A stretch of 64,000 nt of DNA, from positions 247,327,644 to 247,391,643 of the forward strand of contig JAVMKO010000001.1 in the NCBI GenBank assembly GCA_032164245.1, read 5' to 3'. The notes beneath the pieces were generated by a model. It did not search any database, had not been told where the DNA came from, and worked only from the letters and a program-made list of their open reading frames with translations. This stretch comes from Sternotherus odoratus. Taxonomy: Eukaryota > Chordata > Testudines > Kinosternidae. A program made the position numbers and the translations under genes. Shown here piece after piece: positions 54,218 through 64,000 of the stretch (positions within the stretch are counted from its first letter, which is position 1; each line of letters begins with the position of its first letter).

Positions 54218-54475
54218 TAGTTTTTAAATAGCTAAAAATCTCCATGTATAGCCACATTGTCCTCCTGTGGCTCTTCTTATCTTTTCCCTGCATCGTAATA
54301 GCTTGATGTTGGGCCTCTAGTATTATCTTTTAAGAACTGCCAGCCCCTTCGACATCTTTTCTTCCTAATTCCTTCCCGAGTCATCCTTCTGATTACTCTC
54401 CCCTCCTCTTTTCTCTGTCCTCCTTCTCTATTGCTGGTGGTCTGGAACTGCTTCAGCTGCAAATTGTGCAGATGT
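54218..54475 (-). mobile_element. CR1-type LINE, antisense, right part
   Basis: After the hAT element the complement of CR1 continues. CATGTATAGCCACATTGTCC, TGTGGCTCTTCTTATCTTTT, AATAGCTTGATGTTGGGCCT and TAAGAACTGCCAGCC match the segment upstream of the reverse transcriptase. It fades at about 54475. Confidence 0.75.
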
Positions 54476-55592
54476 TCCTACCTTACATTTTTTTAAAGGA
54501 GCTTTTAGAATTAATGTCCCTTTGTGGTTACCTCCTTCACTATGCTGCCATCTCTTCTGCACTAATAGCAGACTGCATTGCTGTTGTGCTGTGGATTCAA
54601 CGAGAGAAAAATTCCTTTTGTATGATACTGTACTTTGTTTTGTTTTCCTTTAAGGCTGCCTAAAATTGTGCATGTCACTATCAGGAAGCCCAAGCCTCTG
54701 TCCTCTCCCCAGTTTTTAAATGTGAAAATTTTGCTCTACAATTCACTTGTTAAAGTATAAGTGATTAGATTGTCCTTAGGACTACATTTCATTTAATGTT
54801 AAAACATATAATATCAAATACAAATGTCACTAAGTATTAGCATTATGGGTCTGTGCATAGTTGAACATTGCTTAAGGATATTTTAGTTACAGAAGTGTGA
54901 ATCAGGCTGAAATAAAAGTAAGTTTTAAAACAATGCCATAGATAGAAGATAGTGGGTGCCCTTAGTCTGTGGAAGAGCTCCAATGGAGTCTGAAAGATTT
55001 GTTCATGCTGAGATCTTTGGCTCTATTCATTCTGTAGACCAATAAATCACTCCTCCTGGACAGCACCTTTACTTGATAAGTAGTGATGAGGATGATGCAC
55101 TTGGGGAAAGCAACCAAAACTCCAGACTGAAACTGGAGGACCCTCTGTCCAAGTTCACCCAAGCCAAGACTGAACAGAAAGGGACAGATGTGGCTTTATT
55201 CCATCTTTGTGACTCCTGATCTTGGGGTTCGCCAGGAGCCTCAGGGTTGCTTTAAACTGTGCCCATTTGCATCCTCTTTTCCTAGGAAATCCCCACACGC
55301 TGCAGGCCATGAGTGGATGCTGTAGGAACACTACACCAGGATAGGAGCCAGCTGAGCTGGCTTTGTGGCTCCTTTGCAGAGTTTTAGGGTTATAGGTTTT
55401 GTGGGGTGGAGGGTGGAAGTATCCATCCTGGAGAGGTCTATAGAACTTTTACTAGCCCTTCCTCTTTAAATCATATGGCCAGAGCAGAAGGCTAAGCACT
55501 GATCAGTGCCCTGTTTTACATGCAGGCACTGCCCCCATGAGGGGAGCTCCCTTCCTTATGTGGCTTAGCCTCTGTTTTCATGGAGGTATGTG
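54476..55592. other. Unassigned DNA
   Basis: Frames of up to 66 codons only. I recognise no element, RNA gene or exon. Confidence 0.4.
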
Positions 55593-55842
55593 AGAACATA
55601 AGAATGGACATACTGGGTAAGACCAAAGGTCCATCTAGCCCAGTATCCTGTCTTCCAACAGTGACCAATGCCAGGTGCCCCAGAGGGAATGAACAGAACA
55701 GGTAATCATCAAGTGATCCGTCCCCTGTTGTCCATTCCCATCTTCTGGTAAACAGAGGCTAGGGACACCACCCCGCCCATGCTGGCCAATCTATCCTTTA
55801 TGAACTTATCTTTTTTGTAACCCTCTAGTTCTTTTTTGAACC
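55593..55842 (-). mobile_element. CR1-family 3' end, antisense
   Basis: GAACATAAGAATGGACATACTGGG, CAAAGGTCCATCTAGCCCAG, TATCCTGTCTTCCAACAGTG and GAACTTATCTTTTTTGTAAC are the conserved, often repeated complement of a CR1-subfamily 3' untranslated region in turtles and crocodilians. It stops near the TTTTTTGAACC block that would lead into ORF2. Confidence 0.85.
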
Positions 55843-56164
55843 AATGTGATGCATGAAAAGGGATGAGGAAGGATGAGGAGAGGTTTAATCCCTCTGCCTC
55901 TTGTACACATTGGTTAGTGGAGTTGACTTGTTACACGTGTTGAGTATGTTGCATATCACACCTGCTTTTCTGGGCGTAAAATAACTTCTTATGCTTCCCC
56001 TATAGCAATGCATGGTTGGTCTGAAATGGCATAATCTAGCCTAAAATGACAATGCCAATTACTAGAGGTGGTCAAATTATTGTCATTTTATTATTTATTT
56101 GAACAGCTTTTCAATATTCCTCTGAATTATTTGGAAAACATTCTTTTTCATGACCCATATTCTA
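55843..56164. other. Unassigned DNA
   Basis: No recognised feature. Confidence 0.4.
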
Positions 56165-56286
56165 GCTCCATATGGCTAAGCCACCCTGCCCAAGCCTGAT
56201 CCCATCTCATCTTGAAAGCTAAGCAGGGTTGGGAGTGGCTAGTACTTGGATGGGAGACCTTGTGGGAATACCAGGTGCTGTAGGCT
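56165..56286 (+). ncRNA. 5S rRNA-derived sequence (pseudogene or head of a 5S SINE)
   Basis: The segment follows vertebrate 5S rRNA from near its start (GCTCCATATGGCTAAGCCAC, where 5S has a 'GCCATACCACCCTG' region) to its end (CCAGGTGCTGTAGGCTT). Internal promoter boxes are well conserved: the A box AAGCTAAGCAGGGTTGGGA (56216-56234) and the C box TGGATGGGAGACC (56247-56259), to which TFIIIA binds. The early part, CCAAGCCTGATCCCATCTCATCTTGAAAG, is diverged. There is no terminal T run directly after GGCTT. Sequence continues as GTGTGGGGCTAGCAACTCCACC, so this may be a SINE head. Confidence 0.85.
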
Positions 56287-56404
56287 TAACATGGGTGTGG
56301 GGCTAGCAACTCCACCCTGTAAGGGAACCAATTGCTACTGAAACACCAACACCAGTTGGTGGCCCATAACCCAGCTGGGGGGTGACAGGCAGAGAGAGAG
56401 ATTA
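56287..56404 (+). mobile_element. Possible body of a 5S-derived SINE
   Basis: The sequence after the 5S part, TGTGGGGCTAGCAACTCCACCC, ACTGAAACACCAACACCAGTTGG and TGGCCCATAACCCAGC, does not match the unique DNA around. It reads like part of a retroelement that I associate with RTE-type LINEs, but that is memory only. It ends at an (AG)n stretch near 56391-56401. Confidence 0.35.
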
Positions 56405-56653
56405 TAGAATTGGGTGAATAATCTCAAACATTCATAAACTCAGTTCTATTCATTTTTCCATAGCTGTTGTCTCTCTTCACTCATTGCTAGTGAATACCCA
56501 TAGCATAATTTCCAGCTATTTAAGGAAAATTTACTGTGGTTGCAGGTAGAATTAAAACTACCAGCTGAAAAGATTCAATGGGATACCCATTCATCTATCC
56601 AGGAGTCAAGAAATTCTCAAAAAGAAGAGAAAAGAGTCAGATATTTGAGGTGA

Positions 56654-56664
56654 GATTTTCTTTT

Positions 56665-56744
<80 letters not shown>

Positions 56745-56745
56745 A
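56654..56745. repeat. (TTTC)n microsatellite
   Basis: About 22 uninterrupted TTTC units. The minus-strand frame here encodes only a KERK-type repeat and is not a gene. Confidence 0.95.
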
Positions 56746-56865
56746 TAGTCATTAGTAAACATCTGGACATAGAAAGTGCCACAGAAAAATATTTAATCCA
56801 AATAAATGTAACAGACTGTAGAGAGTAGCTATTCACCTTCCCTTTGCTGAAGAAGTGCTGGAGTT

Positions 56866-57027
56866 AAAGCAGTTGGTCTAGTGAATAGAGCACTAGACTA
56901 GAAACTGGAAGACCTGAGTTATAATCTTGGTTCCCCACTGACCTGTTGGATGATCCTGGGCAAGTCATTGGCCTCTCTTTGCCTCAGTTTCACAGTCTAT
57001 AAAATGGGGGTAATGATTCTTTGTAAA
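56866..57027 (+). mobile_element. MIR SINE, 5' and core part, interrupted by a Penelope insertion
   Basis: AGTTGGTCTAGTGAATAGAG, CACTAGACTAGAAACTGGAA, GACCTGAGTTATAATCTTGG, CAAGTCATTGGCCTCTCTTT and GCCTCAGTTTCACAGTCTAT are the head, B-box and core of a MIR. The copy continues after the insertion at 57296 with CACTTTCAGATCTGC and AGTGCTGTATAAGAGCAAG. TGATTCTTTGTAAA is duplicated at the break. Confidence 0.9.
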
Positions 57028-57281
57028 GAATCAGAGAGGTAGCCGTGTTAGTCTGGAATAGCAGAGGTAACAAAGAGTCCTGTGGCACCTTAAAGACTAA
57101 CTAAAGTATTGAAGCATAAGCCTCCGTGGGCTAATACCCACTTCGTCGGATGCAAGCAGTCTCTTGTATCCAACGAAGAGGGTATTAGCCACTGCTTGCA
57201 TCCAACGAAGTGGGTATTAGCCCACGAAAGTTTATGCTTCAATACTTTAGTTAGTCTTTAAGGTGCCACAGGACTCTTTGT
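57028..57281. mobile_element. Penelope-like terminal fragment as an inverted dimer with 14-bp target duplication
   Basis: Two arms of about 92 bases (57069-57160 and 57191-57282) are near-perfect complements. The left begins AACAAAGAGTCCTGTGGCAC and the right ends GTGCCACAGGACTCTTTGTT. Both are the Penelope 3' terminal block. The 30-base centre is another partial copy (CTTGTATCCAACGAAGAGGG). A leader GAATCAGAGAGGTAGCCGTG (from 57028) precedes the left arm. The insert is bounded by TGATTCTTTGTAAA (57014-57027 and 57282-57295), where the host MIR is duplicated. Confidence 0.9.
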
Positions 57282-57295
57282 TGATTCTTTGTAAA

Positions 57296-57350
57296 ACACT
57301 TTCAGATCTGCTGAAGAAAAGTGCTGTATAAGAGCAAGACATTACTATTA
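57296..57350 (+). mobile_element. MIR SINE, 3' part after the Penelope insertion
   Basis: ACACTTTCAGATCTGCTGAA and AAAAGTGCTGTATAAGAGCA, with ACATTACTATTACC, complete the MIR begun at 56866. Confidence 0.85.
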
Positions 57351-57369
57351 CCTGAAGAAGCCTTTGTTG

Positions 57370-57718
57370 CAGGGGTGGCCAAACTGTGGCTCACGAGCCA
57401 CTTTCAGATCTTTTACTGTTACATGGAGTCCCCCCACCCCCACCCATGCCATCTCATTCTCCACTACCAGACTGTGGGGAGGGGAGGGGGGCTCGGGACC
57501 TCTGCCTTGCAGTGGGGTGGGATGGTAGAGGCTTCTGCCAAGCGTGAAGGGGGGCGTTGGGGCTTCAGGCCTGTGGGGTGCACCTACCAGGAGTTGGTGC
57601 TTCAGCAGGAGCAGGGCTGAAGCCCCGAGCCCAGGTCCCAAGTGGGAGTGCCCCAGCTCTCAAACTTCTGAAGATTGTTGTACGCGGCTCAGAGGGTCAG
57701 TAAGTTTGGCCACCTCAG
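57370..57718. mobile_element. hAT MITE, CAGGGGTGGCCAAACTGTGG family
   Basis: The left end CAGGGGTGGCCAAACTGTGG, then CTCACGAGCCACTTTCAGAT, and the right end TAAGTTTGGCCACCTCAG are inverted relatives. I recognise the family from sauropsid genomes. CTTTGTTG (57362-57369) and CTCTATTG (57719-57726) would be a decayed 8-bp target duplication (6 of 8 identical). The interior is GC-rich with TTGGGGCTTCAGGCC and GGGCTGAAGCCCC foldbacks. Frames inside are not genes. Confidence 0.8.
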
Positions 57719-57767
57719 CTCTATTGTATGCCAGGTTACTAGTCCATTATTGCATCAAAAGATTTTC

Positions 57768-57826
57768 ATTTTATTTATGTATGTATGTATTTATTTATCT
57801 ATCTATTTATTTATTTATTTATTCGC
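57768..57826. repeat. (TTTA/TATG)n microsatellite
   Basis: TTATTTATGTATGTATGTATTTATTTATCTATC followed by five TTTA units. Confidence 0.9.
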
Positions 57827-59514
57827 TTAAAGGGATCCAGTGATCTAAGATGAGAAGGATATTGATAGTCCAATGGGCTGAATGCACATGTGATCTTAAT
57901 ATTGCAAACACATAAATGCTTAAAGCCAATGGGTATGCAGTCATGCATAGGTGTTTGCAAGATCAGAGCTTATCTTTTAACAATGACCTAGACAGACTAA
58001 TCCACGATTTTCTGTCCATCTGAGGACAGCATTTTCCATTTACACTGTGAGAAATGTTTTTTGCTACTGTGCACGCTTAATGAAAAATATCGTATTTGCC
58101 AGCTAAATAGGTGAAAAGACACTGTTTTGAAAGACAAAGTGGTTGCAACTACTTTAATAGTAAAGAAGGCAGAAATAGCTGCATTGCAGTAAATGTTGGA
58201 GTAAATCTATTGCCATCTGTCATTATTACTTTAACCCACACAACAAGCTAGCATCAAGACAATCTCTTTTTTGCTGCTGTTTTAGTACTTGGTAGTTTTC
58301 TTCCTTGCCCAATAGATCCATCAATTTTGTTTTGAATGTGGATGAAAATGCTTAAAAATTACCTATTTATGATTGATGTTGCAGGGTAAGCATGGCCTGA
58401 TACACATAACTGAAGTGTTTTGCTCTATTGCTTGGGCAGAGAAGGAGAGTGTATTTTCCATACCTTGCCAGATAGAGGTGATACATATGCTTCTGCTGTT
58501 ACTGGTTTGGAAATTCACTTTACTTCAAAGGTTAATATAGTTTCTGAATGTCATAGATTCCAATAGCATGAAGAAACGTCTGAAGGAATTACAGGCCTGT
58601 TCATTGCAGTTATCCATTTTCTGCTTGGTATAAGATTTAGTGATGACACAGATGAACTACTTAAGAGACTAATTAGTGGAAGACATATACAAATTCATGA
58701 AAGATTGTTACATGAACCTAATTTTTCATTGCAAAAAGCAATTTTTCAAGCATGCCAGAGTGTGGCAGCTATTAATAATGCAGAGATGCTTGGTGAGGGA
58801 GATACCCAGCCCATTGAAGTGGCTCTCATAATATAGATTCAGAAATCAGAAACCAAACATCATAAGCATGTTTTGTTTTCTTTTTTGCTACTACTTAGAT
58901 CTTTCACTTTGCAAGACAGAAAAGAAGGTCACATTCATGTTTTCATTGTAGTTCAATTACCCTCTTAGCAAATACTTTGCTGTATTCTGAAGAGAGAGCA
59001 AAATGTAAGGATTGTGGGCAAATTAGACACTTGCTACATTGCATTAGTGGGCAAAAAAACCCCAGGGACTCTGCAACATGAATTGTGTTCTTAAACCACA
59101 CTGTACTATATTTCCTTGATGCCAAAGCTCCAAAATGTAGCATACCCTGTAATAGAAGCATGAAAATGAGCTGTTCCTCTGGCCTTCAAGGTTGTCGATA
59201 GGTTGGGTGAAATTTGTGAAATATTTTGTGCCAACTTATTTTCCATGATTTCACGCTTCCATCATTTTTTTTAAACAATGAGATTTCAGAAGACTAATGA
59301 ATAATGAAAATACTAAAAAAAATCCACAGTTATTCAATATACTTTCAATAGAGGATTTCAAAGAAGCTGGAAGAAGAGCCTTTCCTTCTCTTGCCTCTTT
59401 TCTCCAAATCACCCCATAGTTAATCAGAAAGTGAAGCACGAGGTTCTCCTGGATTCTATTTCTTCCTCTCACTGGCCTTAATCTTGATTGGCACATACAA
59501 TTTATTTTAAAAAT
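57827..59514. other. Unassigned AT-rich DNA
   Basis: Frames of up to 81 codons have no recognised homology. No element or RNA gene was seen over 1.7 kb. Confidence 0.4.
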
Positions 59515-59670
59515 TTGATTAAGTTATGAAGCAGGAAGTAGGTGTAAGTATCATTATTCCCATTTTAGACATAGGGAAAAACAGGTTCTAAGACTTTGCC
59601 AAGGTTGCTCAGTGAACCAGTCTCTACCTGAGTGGTAGACATATGGCAAGAGATCCTGACCTTTGAATGT
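59515..59670 (-). mobile_element. MIR SINE, antisense remnant
   Basis: ATCATTATTCCCATTTTAGA, GGGAAAAACAGGTTCTAAGA and GCCAAGGTTGCTCAGTGAACC are in the order of an antisense MIR core, with the head faintly visible as AGAGATCCTGACC. Confidence 0.65.
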
Positions 59671-60364
59671 ATTGGGTATTTGGCTACAGAAAACATAGAT
59701 GAGAGTTCCTTCTCGAGTGCTTTTTTAAATTCAAAATTTTCATGAAACTATATCCAGAATATTTTATCCCGCTCTGATAGCACATTTTTCATCCAGAGAA
59801 ATGGTCCCTGTAGGAAAAGAAGAAAACAAAAAACGGAGGTATTTTGGCAACAAAACTTGCAATGTTGTTGCCTGTATTAAGAGTGTTCTGTAGTAAATGG
59901 AGTCTTTTACTCTGAAATAAAGTGTTTGGCATCTTCATGAGTACTGATTTCTTATACAACAACAACAACAACAAAAAAGATGGGGGATTATCTAGTGTTT
60001 CCTAAAATGCCCAATATTTTAGAGGCATTGTAGCAGGTATACAGGCTTCTCTGTTTGCATCTTCATTGAAATACAGTTGCTTGTAACTTTTGCATAGTAT
60101 TTCTCATATTCAAGTTTTTTCATATGAGATACCAGTCTGCAGAACTGTATGTCATTCTGTAATGCTGCAACTCAAGCTCTTGGCTCTGTTGTGGAACATA
60201 GGATCTTCAATTTTTATATTACCAAAAACCCTTAACCAGAAATAGAAAGTGATTTCCATTTGACGTTACCTGAGGTCTGACGTAACCTTTTCCAGAGATT
60301 TGCTTTTGTTAGACTGTCTTGAAGTCCATACTATACATGATGGCACAGTTCTTTGCTTCATGTT
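59671..60364. other. Unassigned DNA
   Basis: An (AAC)n tract lies at 59957-59972. Nothing else was recognised. Confidence 0.4.
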
Positions 60365-60902
60365 TTTATTGTCAAAGCCAGTAACTGTTTACCAAGTATT
60401 AATCTGATATTTGCCCTTCAGTTGCAGATTTCAGGGTCTCTGAAAAGTGACAGTAACGGTAGAATCAATTAATGATCCTGTTCAGGGCATGGAAAACATT
60501 TCACCTATGTACTCATTCAGGATATCTTTGGGGAAAACATTTGCATTCCAAGCAAAATGTGCATGTTTTGGGCTTATTGCCAGTTCTGTTTTCATTGGCA
60601 TTTCATCCACAACCCAAGCTGCTAGGAAAACTATATGAGAATCAATTTTGTTGGCACATTCCTAGGGAAAACAATTCTTTTTTGAACGAGAAACCCTGAT
60701 GTGGCCTCATGTCCGCTTTTATGGTCCCTCCTGTTTTGCAGATACCTGTTTCCCATCCTGGATAGCCAGAAGTTCCATGGCATCTTTTAGCTGATAGCTG
60801 GATAGTCCAATGTATTTTGTCATCCAGCAGCCACCTGTCGTGACACTGGTTGGTGTCATTTTTCCACTTGGTTATCTGTGAAGAATGTAGTTCATATGAC
60901 AT
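60365..60902 (-). pseudogene. Possible processed pseudogene of unknown origin
   Basis: On the minus strand, the sequence from 60902 down to about 60500 reads as long open stretches in two frames that hand over to each other. The first is an 86-codon frame (60902-60642) containing WKNDTNQCHDRWLLDD and GYPGWETGICKTGG. A second frame, from about 60660 to 60505, contains SHIVFLAAWVVDEMPMKTEL and ends GEMFSMP before a stop. An AATAAA-like signal lies downstream on the minus strand (60370-60365). The layout would fit a frameshifted retrocopy. I recognise no family, cannot identify a parent gene, and chance remains a fair explanation. Confidence 0.2.
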
Positions 60903-61281
60903 TTGTGACAGGTCTTATCTTATACCAGTATGCAGTTGTTGTAAGCCCCTCAACTCCCTTGTAAGTTAGGCAAAGTGAGCTTGAATACTTGCTTGCTCGT
61001 TTAGCCCATAAGTACCCTTTTTTTCCCTCTCTTTTTCCCTGTACTTCTCTCTGAGTAGGGAAAAAAGTTCCCTGCAACAGATCTCTAAAGCCCCCACCTT
61101 ATTTTCCTCAGGACTTAACTCAGTTGCACTGCATGCAGTATTAAGCCATCTAAAAATGGCCAGGCTGGTGGAAAAATGAGATTGCCATGTATTATGCAAA
61201 ATGGACTAGTTTTAATGTTCCCTCAGCCTCCTCTCCCCTGTTCATTTGTCTGTTCCATGGACATGTTGCCTCTACTTACAC
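60903..61281. other. Unassigned DNA
   Basis: No recognised feature; the last eight bases, ACTTACAC (61274-61281), are the target of the next hAT MITE. Confidence 0.4.
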
Positions 61282-61486
61282 CAGGGATTGGCAACCTTGG
61301 CACGTGTTACCACAGGGTAAGCACCCTTAGCGGGCCCCGCCAGCGCCACGCCACTTCCCACAGCCCCCATTGGACCGGGACGGCAAATCTCAGGCAGGGG
61401 TCGGCAAAAGGGCAGGTAAACAAACCAGCGGGGCCCACTAAGAGTGCTTACCCTGTGGTAACGCGTGCCAAGGTTGCCGACCTCTG
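61282..61486. mobile_element. hAT MITE (CRGGGATCRGCAAC family), copy 5, internally deleted, perfect target duplication
   Basis: It runs from CAGGGATTGGCAACCTTGGC to GCCAAGGTTGCCGACCTCTG, 205 bp against 305-324 bp for the longer copies. ACTTACAC lies on both sides (61274-61281 and 61487-61494). Terminal arms GGTAAGCACCCTTAGCGGGC and CACTAAGAGTGCTTACC are intact. About 100 bases of the GC-rich core are missing. Confidence 0.95.
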
Positions 61487-61494
61487 ACTTACAC

Positions 61495-62900
61495 ACTAGG
61501 AGTGAAATTTTAGGCCCTATGAAGTCAATGGCAAAACTCCTCCAGATGACTACAATAGGATGGGGATTTCCCCCTTCCCTCTCTAGGGCATGGATTGCCC
61601 TTTTACCATATATGTTTATACTATACCCAGCATAGTTGAGCCCTAATCCTTGATTGGGACTTTGGTGTGCTACAGTATTTCAAATAAATAAGAAAGGCAA
61701 GATTCGGGAAATACATGCGTATGATAACTATCCCCAACCCTTCAGAAATGTTTATTTTAAAATGTTCTTTTTGCCATTTATTTTGCCCTTGTCTCTTGAT
61801 ACAGTTACTGATACTTTTGAGATGCATAGGTTGAACGGGTGCTCACATTATCTGTGCTTAATTATGATCACAGTATTTAAGCCTAATCTAAGTAACTACA
61901 GTGAAAACCATCAAAGCAGAGTCTGCAGCAGAAATTGTAATGTCCTTTATAGTGGTTACCTTAAAAAGAAAAATCACCTTAGCTAAATCCATTAAAAAAT
62001 GACAAGGGATGGTCAATTAAATGACAACATTGCCACAGGCCTGGTTTTTCTTCTTCAGTCAATACAACTGGCTTATGAAACCTTAGCCTAATCTTTCTAT
62101 TAGTATTGTTCAATTACCTTTTAGTTTCTTTCTGTGCTATGCTGGTAGTTGATTATTACAGTAAATGGTAGCCTTACTTCCCATTATGATTGACTACAAA
62201 CAGTATGATTACATATTTGGCTTCTATTATTAGCCACAAAGGAAATCCATAAGAGATTATTTATGCTAATGGCTGTCAATTTACATCTAGTGATTTCATT
62301 TATTTATTTATTTGATTGTTCTGCTGTGAAAGATTTAAAAATATATAGACTTGTCTTGGGAAACCATTTGCTTCCTGTGGGGAAGCTGAAAGATTTGAAG
62401 GGTCCTAAAAATTACATACCAGCTGCTGGAAAAGAGCAAATAAGCCAGGGAAGAGCTTTATCATTGAGTTTCTTCAAAATGACAATGCTAGGCACATATA
62501 ACAACAGTAATGTCTCCTATTGAACTTCTATGTGGGTGTAAAATGAGAATCAAACTGCACATACTGGCCCGTTGTTAATCATTCTGTCAGTGACTTGTGC
62601 ATGACTGGGTTAAGGAAAGAGTCTCAGCCTAATGCATGATAGAATATACTGCCTGTATACTTATTTCAGTAAAGAAATAATAAAAAAAAATTGATAGCAC
62701 AGCATGACAGAATGGGTATCCAAATATTGGACTGTAGTACAACAAAGGTTCCAGGAAGAACGGGGAAGCAGAAACAAAGCTGGTCTGTACAAGGAGACAC
62801 CCAGAGGAGTGAGGGTGGCAGGACATTCGGTCCAAAGTCCTTCCTCCCCAGAATGTGGAAGTTTCCTGTAATTTGCATAATATAGTATTGGTGTATAGAG
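61495..62900. other. Unassigned AT-rich DNA
   Basis: A TGAAATTTTAGGCCCTATGAAGTCAATGG piece at 61503-61531 belongs to the ATTGACTTCAAT foldback group. A (TTTA)n tract lies at 62297-62312. Nothing else was recognised. Confidence 0.4.
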
Positions 62901-63592
62901 CGGGGTGGGCAAACTTTTTGGCCCGAGGGCCACATTGGGGTTCAAAATTGAGTGAAGGGCCGGGTAGGGAAGGCTGTGCCTCCCCACACAGCCTGGTCCC
63001 ACCCCCTAGCAATCCCCACACACTTCCCACCCCTTGACTGCCCCCCTCAGAATCCCTGACCCATCCAACACCTCCCCCCACTCATTGTCCCCTGATTGCC
63101 CCTTCCGGAGAGCCCCCCACTCTAACTGCCGCCCAGGACCCCATCTCCCCTATAAGCCCCCCTGCTCTTTGTTCCCTGACTGCCCCCTCCAAAAACCTAC
63201 CCACCCTCACCACCACCCCGGGGACCCCACCCTCTATTTAAGCCCCCCTTCTCTTTGATCCCTGACTGCCCCCTGCCGATAACCCCACCCACCCAAACCA
63301 CCACCCCCAGAACCCAACCACCTAAGCCGCCCCTCTTGCTCACCGTACTCAGCCGGGCGCTCCAGCCTGAGCGCCCAGGCCTCAGAGCGTTGGGCCCCGT
63401 GGCACGCCACGCTCGGCCCGGCCCCTGGCCCAGGAGCACAGGGCCCCATGGCGCCCTGCGCTCGCCTCAGCCCACCCCCCTGGCCTGGGGGCACAGAGCC
63501 ACTGGCACTGCTCCCCAGCACGAGCTTGCAGGCCAGATACAAATGGCCGGCAGGGCGCATATGGCCCACGGGCCATAGTTTGCCCACCCCTG
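62901..63592. mobile_element. hAT element, CAGGGGTGGGCAAACTTTTTGG family, 692 bp
   Basis: The left end CGGGGTGGGCAAACTTTTTG, then GCCCGAGGGCCACATTGG, and the right end GGCCCACGGGCCATAGTTTG followed by CCCACCCCTG are inverted relatives. GTATAGAG (62893-62900) and CTATAGAG (63593-63600) form an 8-bp target duplication with one change. The C-rich interior (62990-63330) contains units with TGACTGCCCCCTCC and TAAGCCCCCC, repeated two to three times. Frames of up to 150 codons crossing it are compositional. Non-autonomous. Confidence 0.9.
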
Positions 63593-63600
63593 CTATAGAG

Positions 63601-64000
63601 CCTTTTCTTAAGACATGTGGGGAGGGTTCAGAACTGAGCCACCAAGACAAAATGAAACAGAAATAAATAAATAAATAATGCGAGCAATTGAATGGCCTAC
63701 TGGCTCTCCACTAATGAGACAGCCAGGGAAACCGATAATCTATAAGCAAAAAACATGTATAAAAATACTCATTTTACTCCTGAGGCAGAGGTATAGGGAT
63801 GTTCAGGAGCAACCCAGCTCCTGTTCCCTTTCTGTTCCCATTGACTTCAATGGAAGTAGAGTAAGAACATTGCTAAGCACTTTTGAAAATTCCACCCCCA
63901 TGTCTGTCTGAGCTATTATTTTTGATAAAGAGACTAGGACACAGCAGTGAATAAGCTAATTGCATTGCATTATCCAGCTGCAGTGGGGTTCATATTCTGA
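63601..64000. other. Unassigned DNA with an AAAT microsatellite and a foldback remnant
   Basis: (AAAT)n lies at 63661-63678. Around 63800-63900, CTCCTGTTCCC, TTCCCATTGACTTCAATGG and AAGCACTTTTGAAAATTCCACC resemble an old sauropsid foldback repeat. Confidence 0.4.

Noticed and set aside
56165..56286. Functional 5S rRNA gene
   Set aside because: The first half is heavily changed and no terminator T run follows GGCTT, so it is more likely a pseudogene or SINE head.
56606..56836. Lysine/glutamate/arginine repeat frame on the minus strand
   Set aside because: It translates a (TTTC)n microsatellite.
62629..63081. 150-codon minus-strand frame
   Set aside because: Half of it lies inside the hAT element at 62901-63592 and half in unrelated flank, so it cannot be one gene.

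Overview
The window looks like non-coding DNA of a vertebrate, most likely a hidden-necked (cryptodiran) turtle. It is AT-rich and CpG-poor, no long open frame reads as a host exon, and it is full of degraded retroelements and DNA transposons in combinations known from turtles and other sauropsids. The main taxonomic clue is a tRNA-derived SINE at 15536-15726 whose body and CR1-like tail match the tortoise Pol III/Cry SINE. Supporting clues are CR1 LINEs, MIR copies, a Penelope-like element with a GIY-YIG domain, a DIRS-type element and several hAT MITE families. I found no intact protein-coding gene. All calls are from memory of families and direct reading of repeat ends; no database search was possible.

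Layout. 1-6.7 kb: a hAT end at the left edge, a 169-bp palindrome, a Penelope 3' scrap, old MITE/MIR remnants, a hAT MITE and a Helitron-like element (6285-6682). 6.7-11.1 kb: mostly unassigned. 11.2-13.8 kb: a Penelope 3' end, a truncated hAT MITE and a fossil hAT transposase split by a solo LTR. 13.8-21.4 kb: a MITE carrying the turtle SINE, a 305-bp hAT MITE with perfect 8-bp target duplications, and two MIRs. 21.4-25.0 kb: a decayed DIRS-type tyrosine-recombinase retrotransposon lacking its reverse transcriptase. 27.4-31.5 kb: a TIR MITE, a Harbinger transposase fossil, a CR1 3' end, and a solo LTR built partly of 47-bp repeats inside SINE-like DNA. 32.9-36.5 kb: a probable LTR-derived block and two tandem Helitron-like elements, one swollen by minisatellites. 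38.2-41.3 kb: a long antisense CR1 split by a solo LTR. 42.7-49.5 kb: a mariner-type MITE, a C-rich DNA element, a Penelope element whose halves point in opposite directions and hold a nested hAT MITE, a TIR MITE and a third clear solo LTR. 51.9-57.7 kb: a TIR MITE, a second antisense CR1 holding a GC-rich hAT, a 5S rRNA-derived element, and a MIR split by a hairpin-forming Penelope insertion. 57.8-64 kb: microsatellites, a possible processed pseudogene and two hAT elements.

These elements do not form a pathway. What the window records is a sequence of insertions: nested copies with intact target-site duplications give relative ages (MIR and CR1 oldest, then Penelope and LTRs, then the hAT MITEs). 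The most unusual structures are the inverted Penelope copies, the tandem Helitron-like pair with a variable minisatellite, and the DIRS fossil with its hairpin end.
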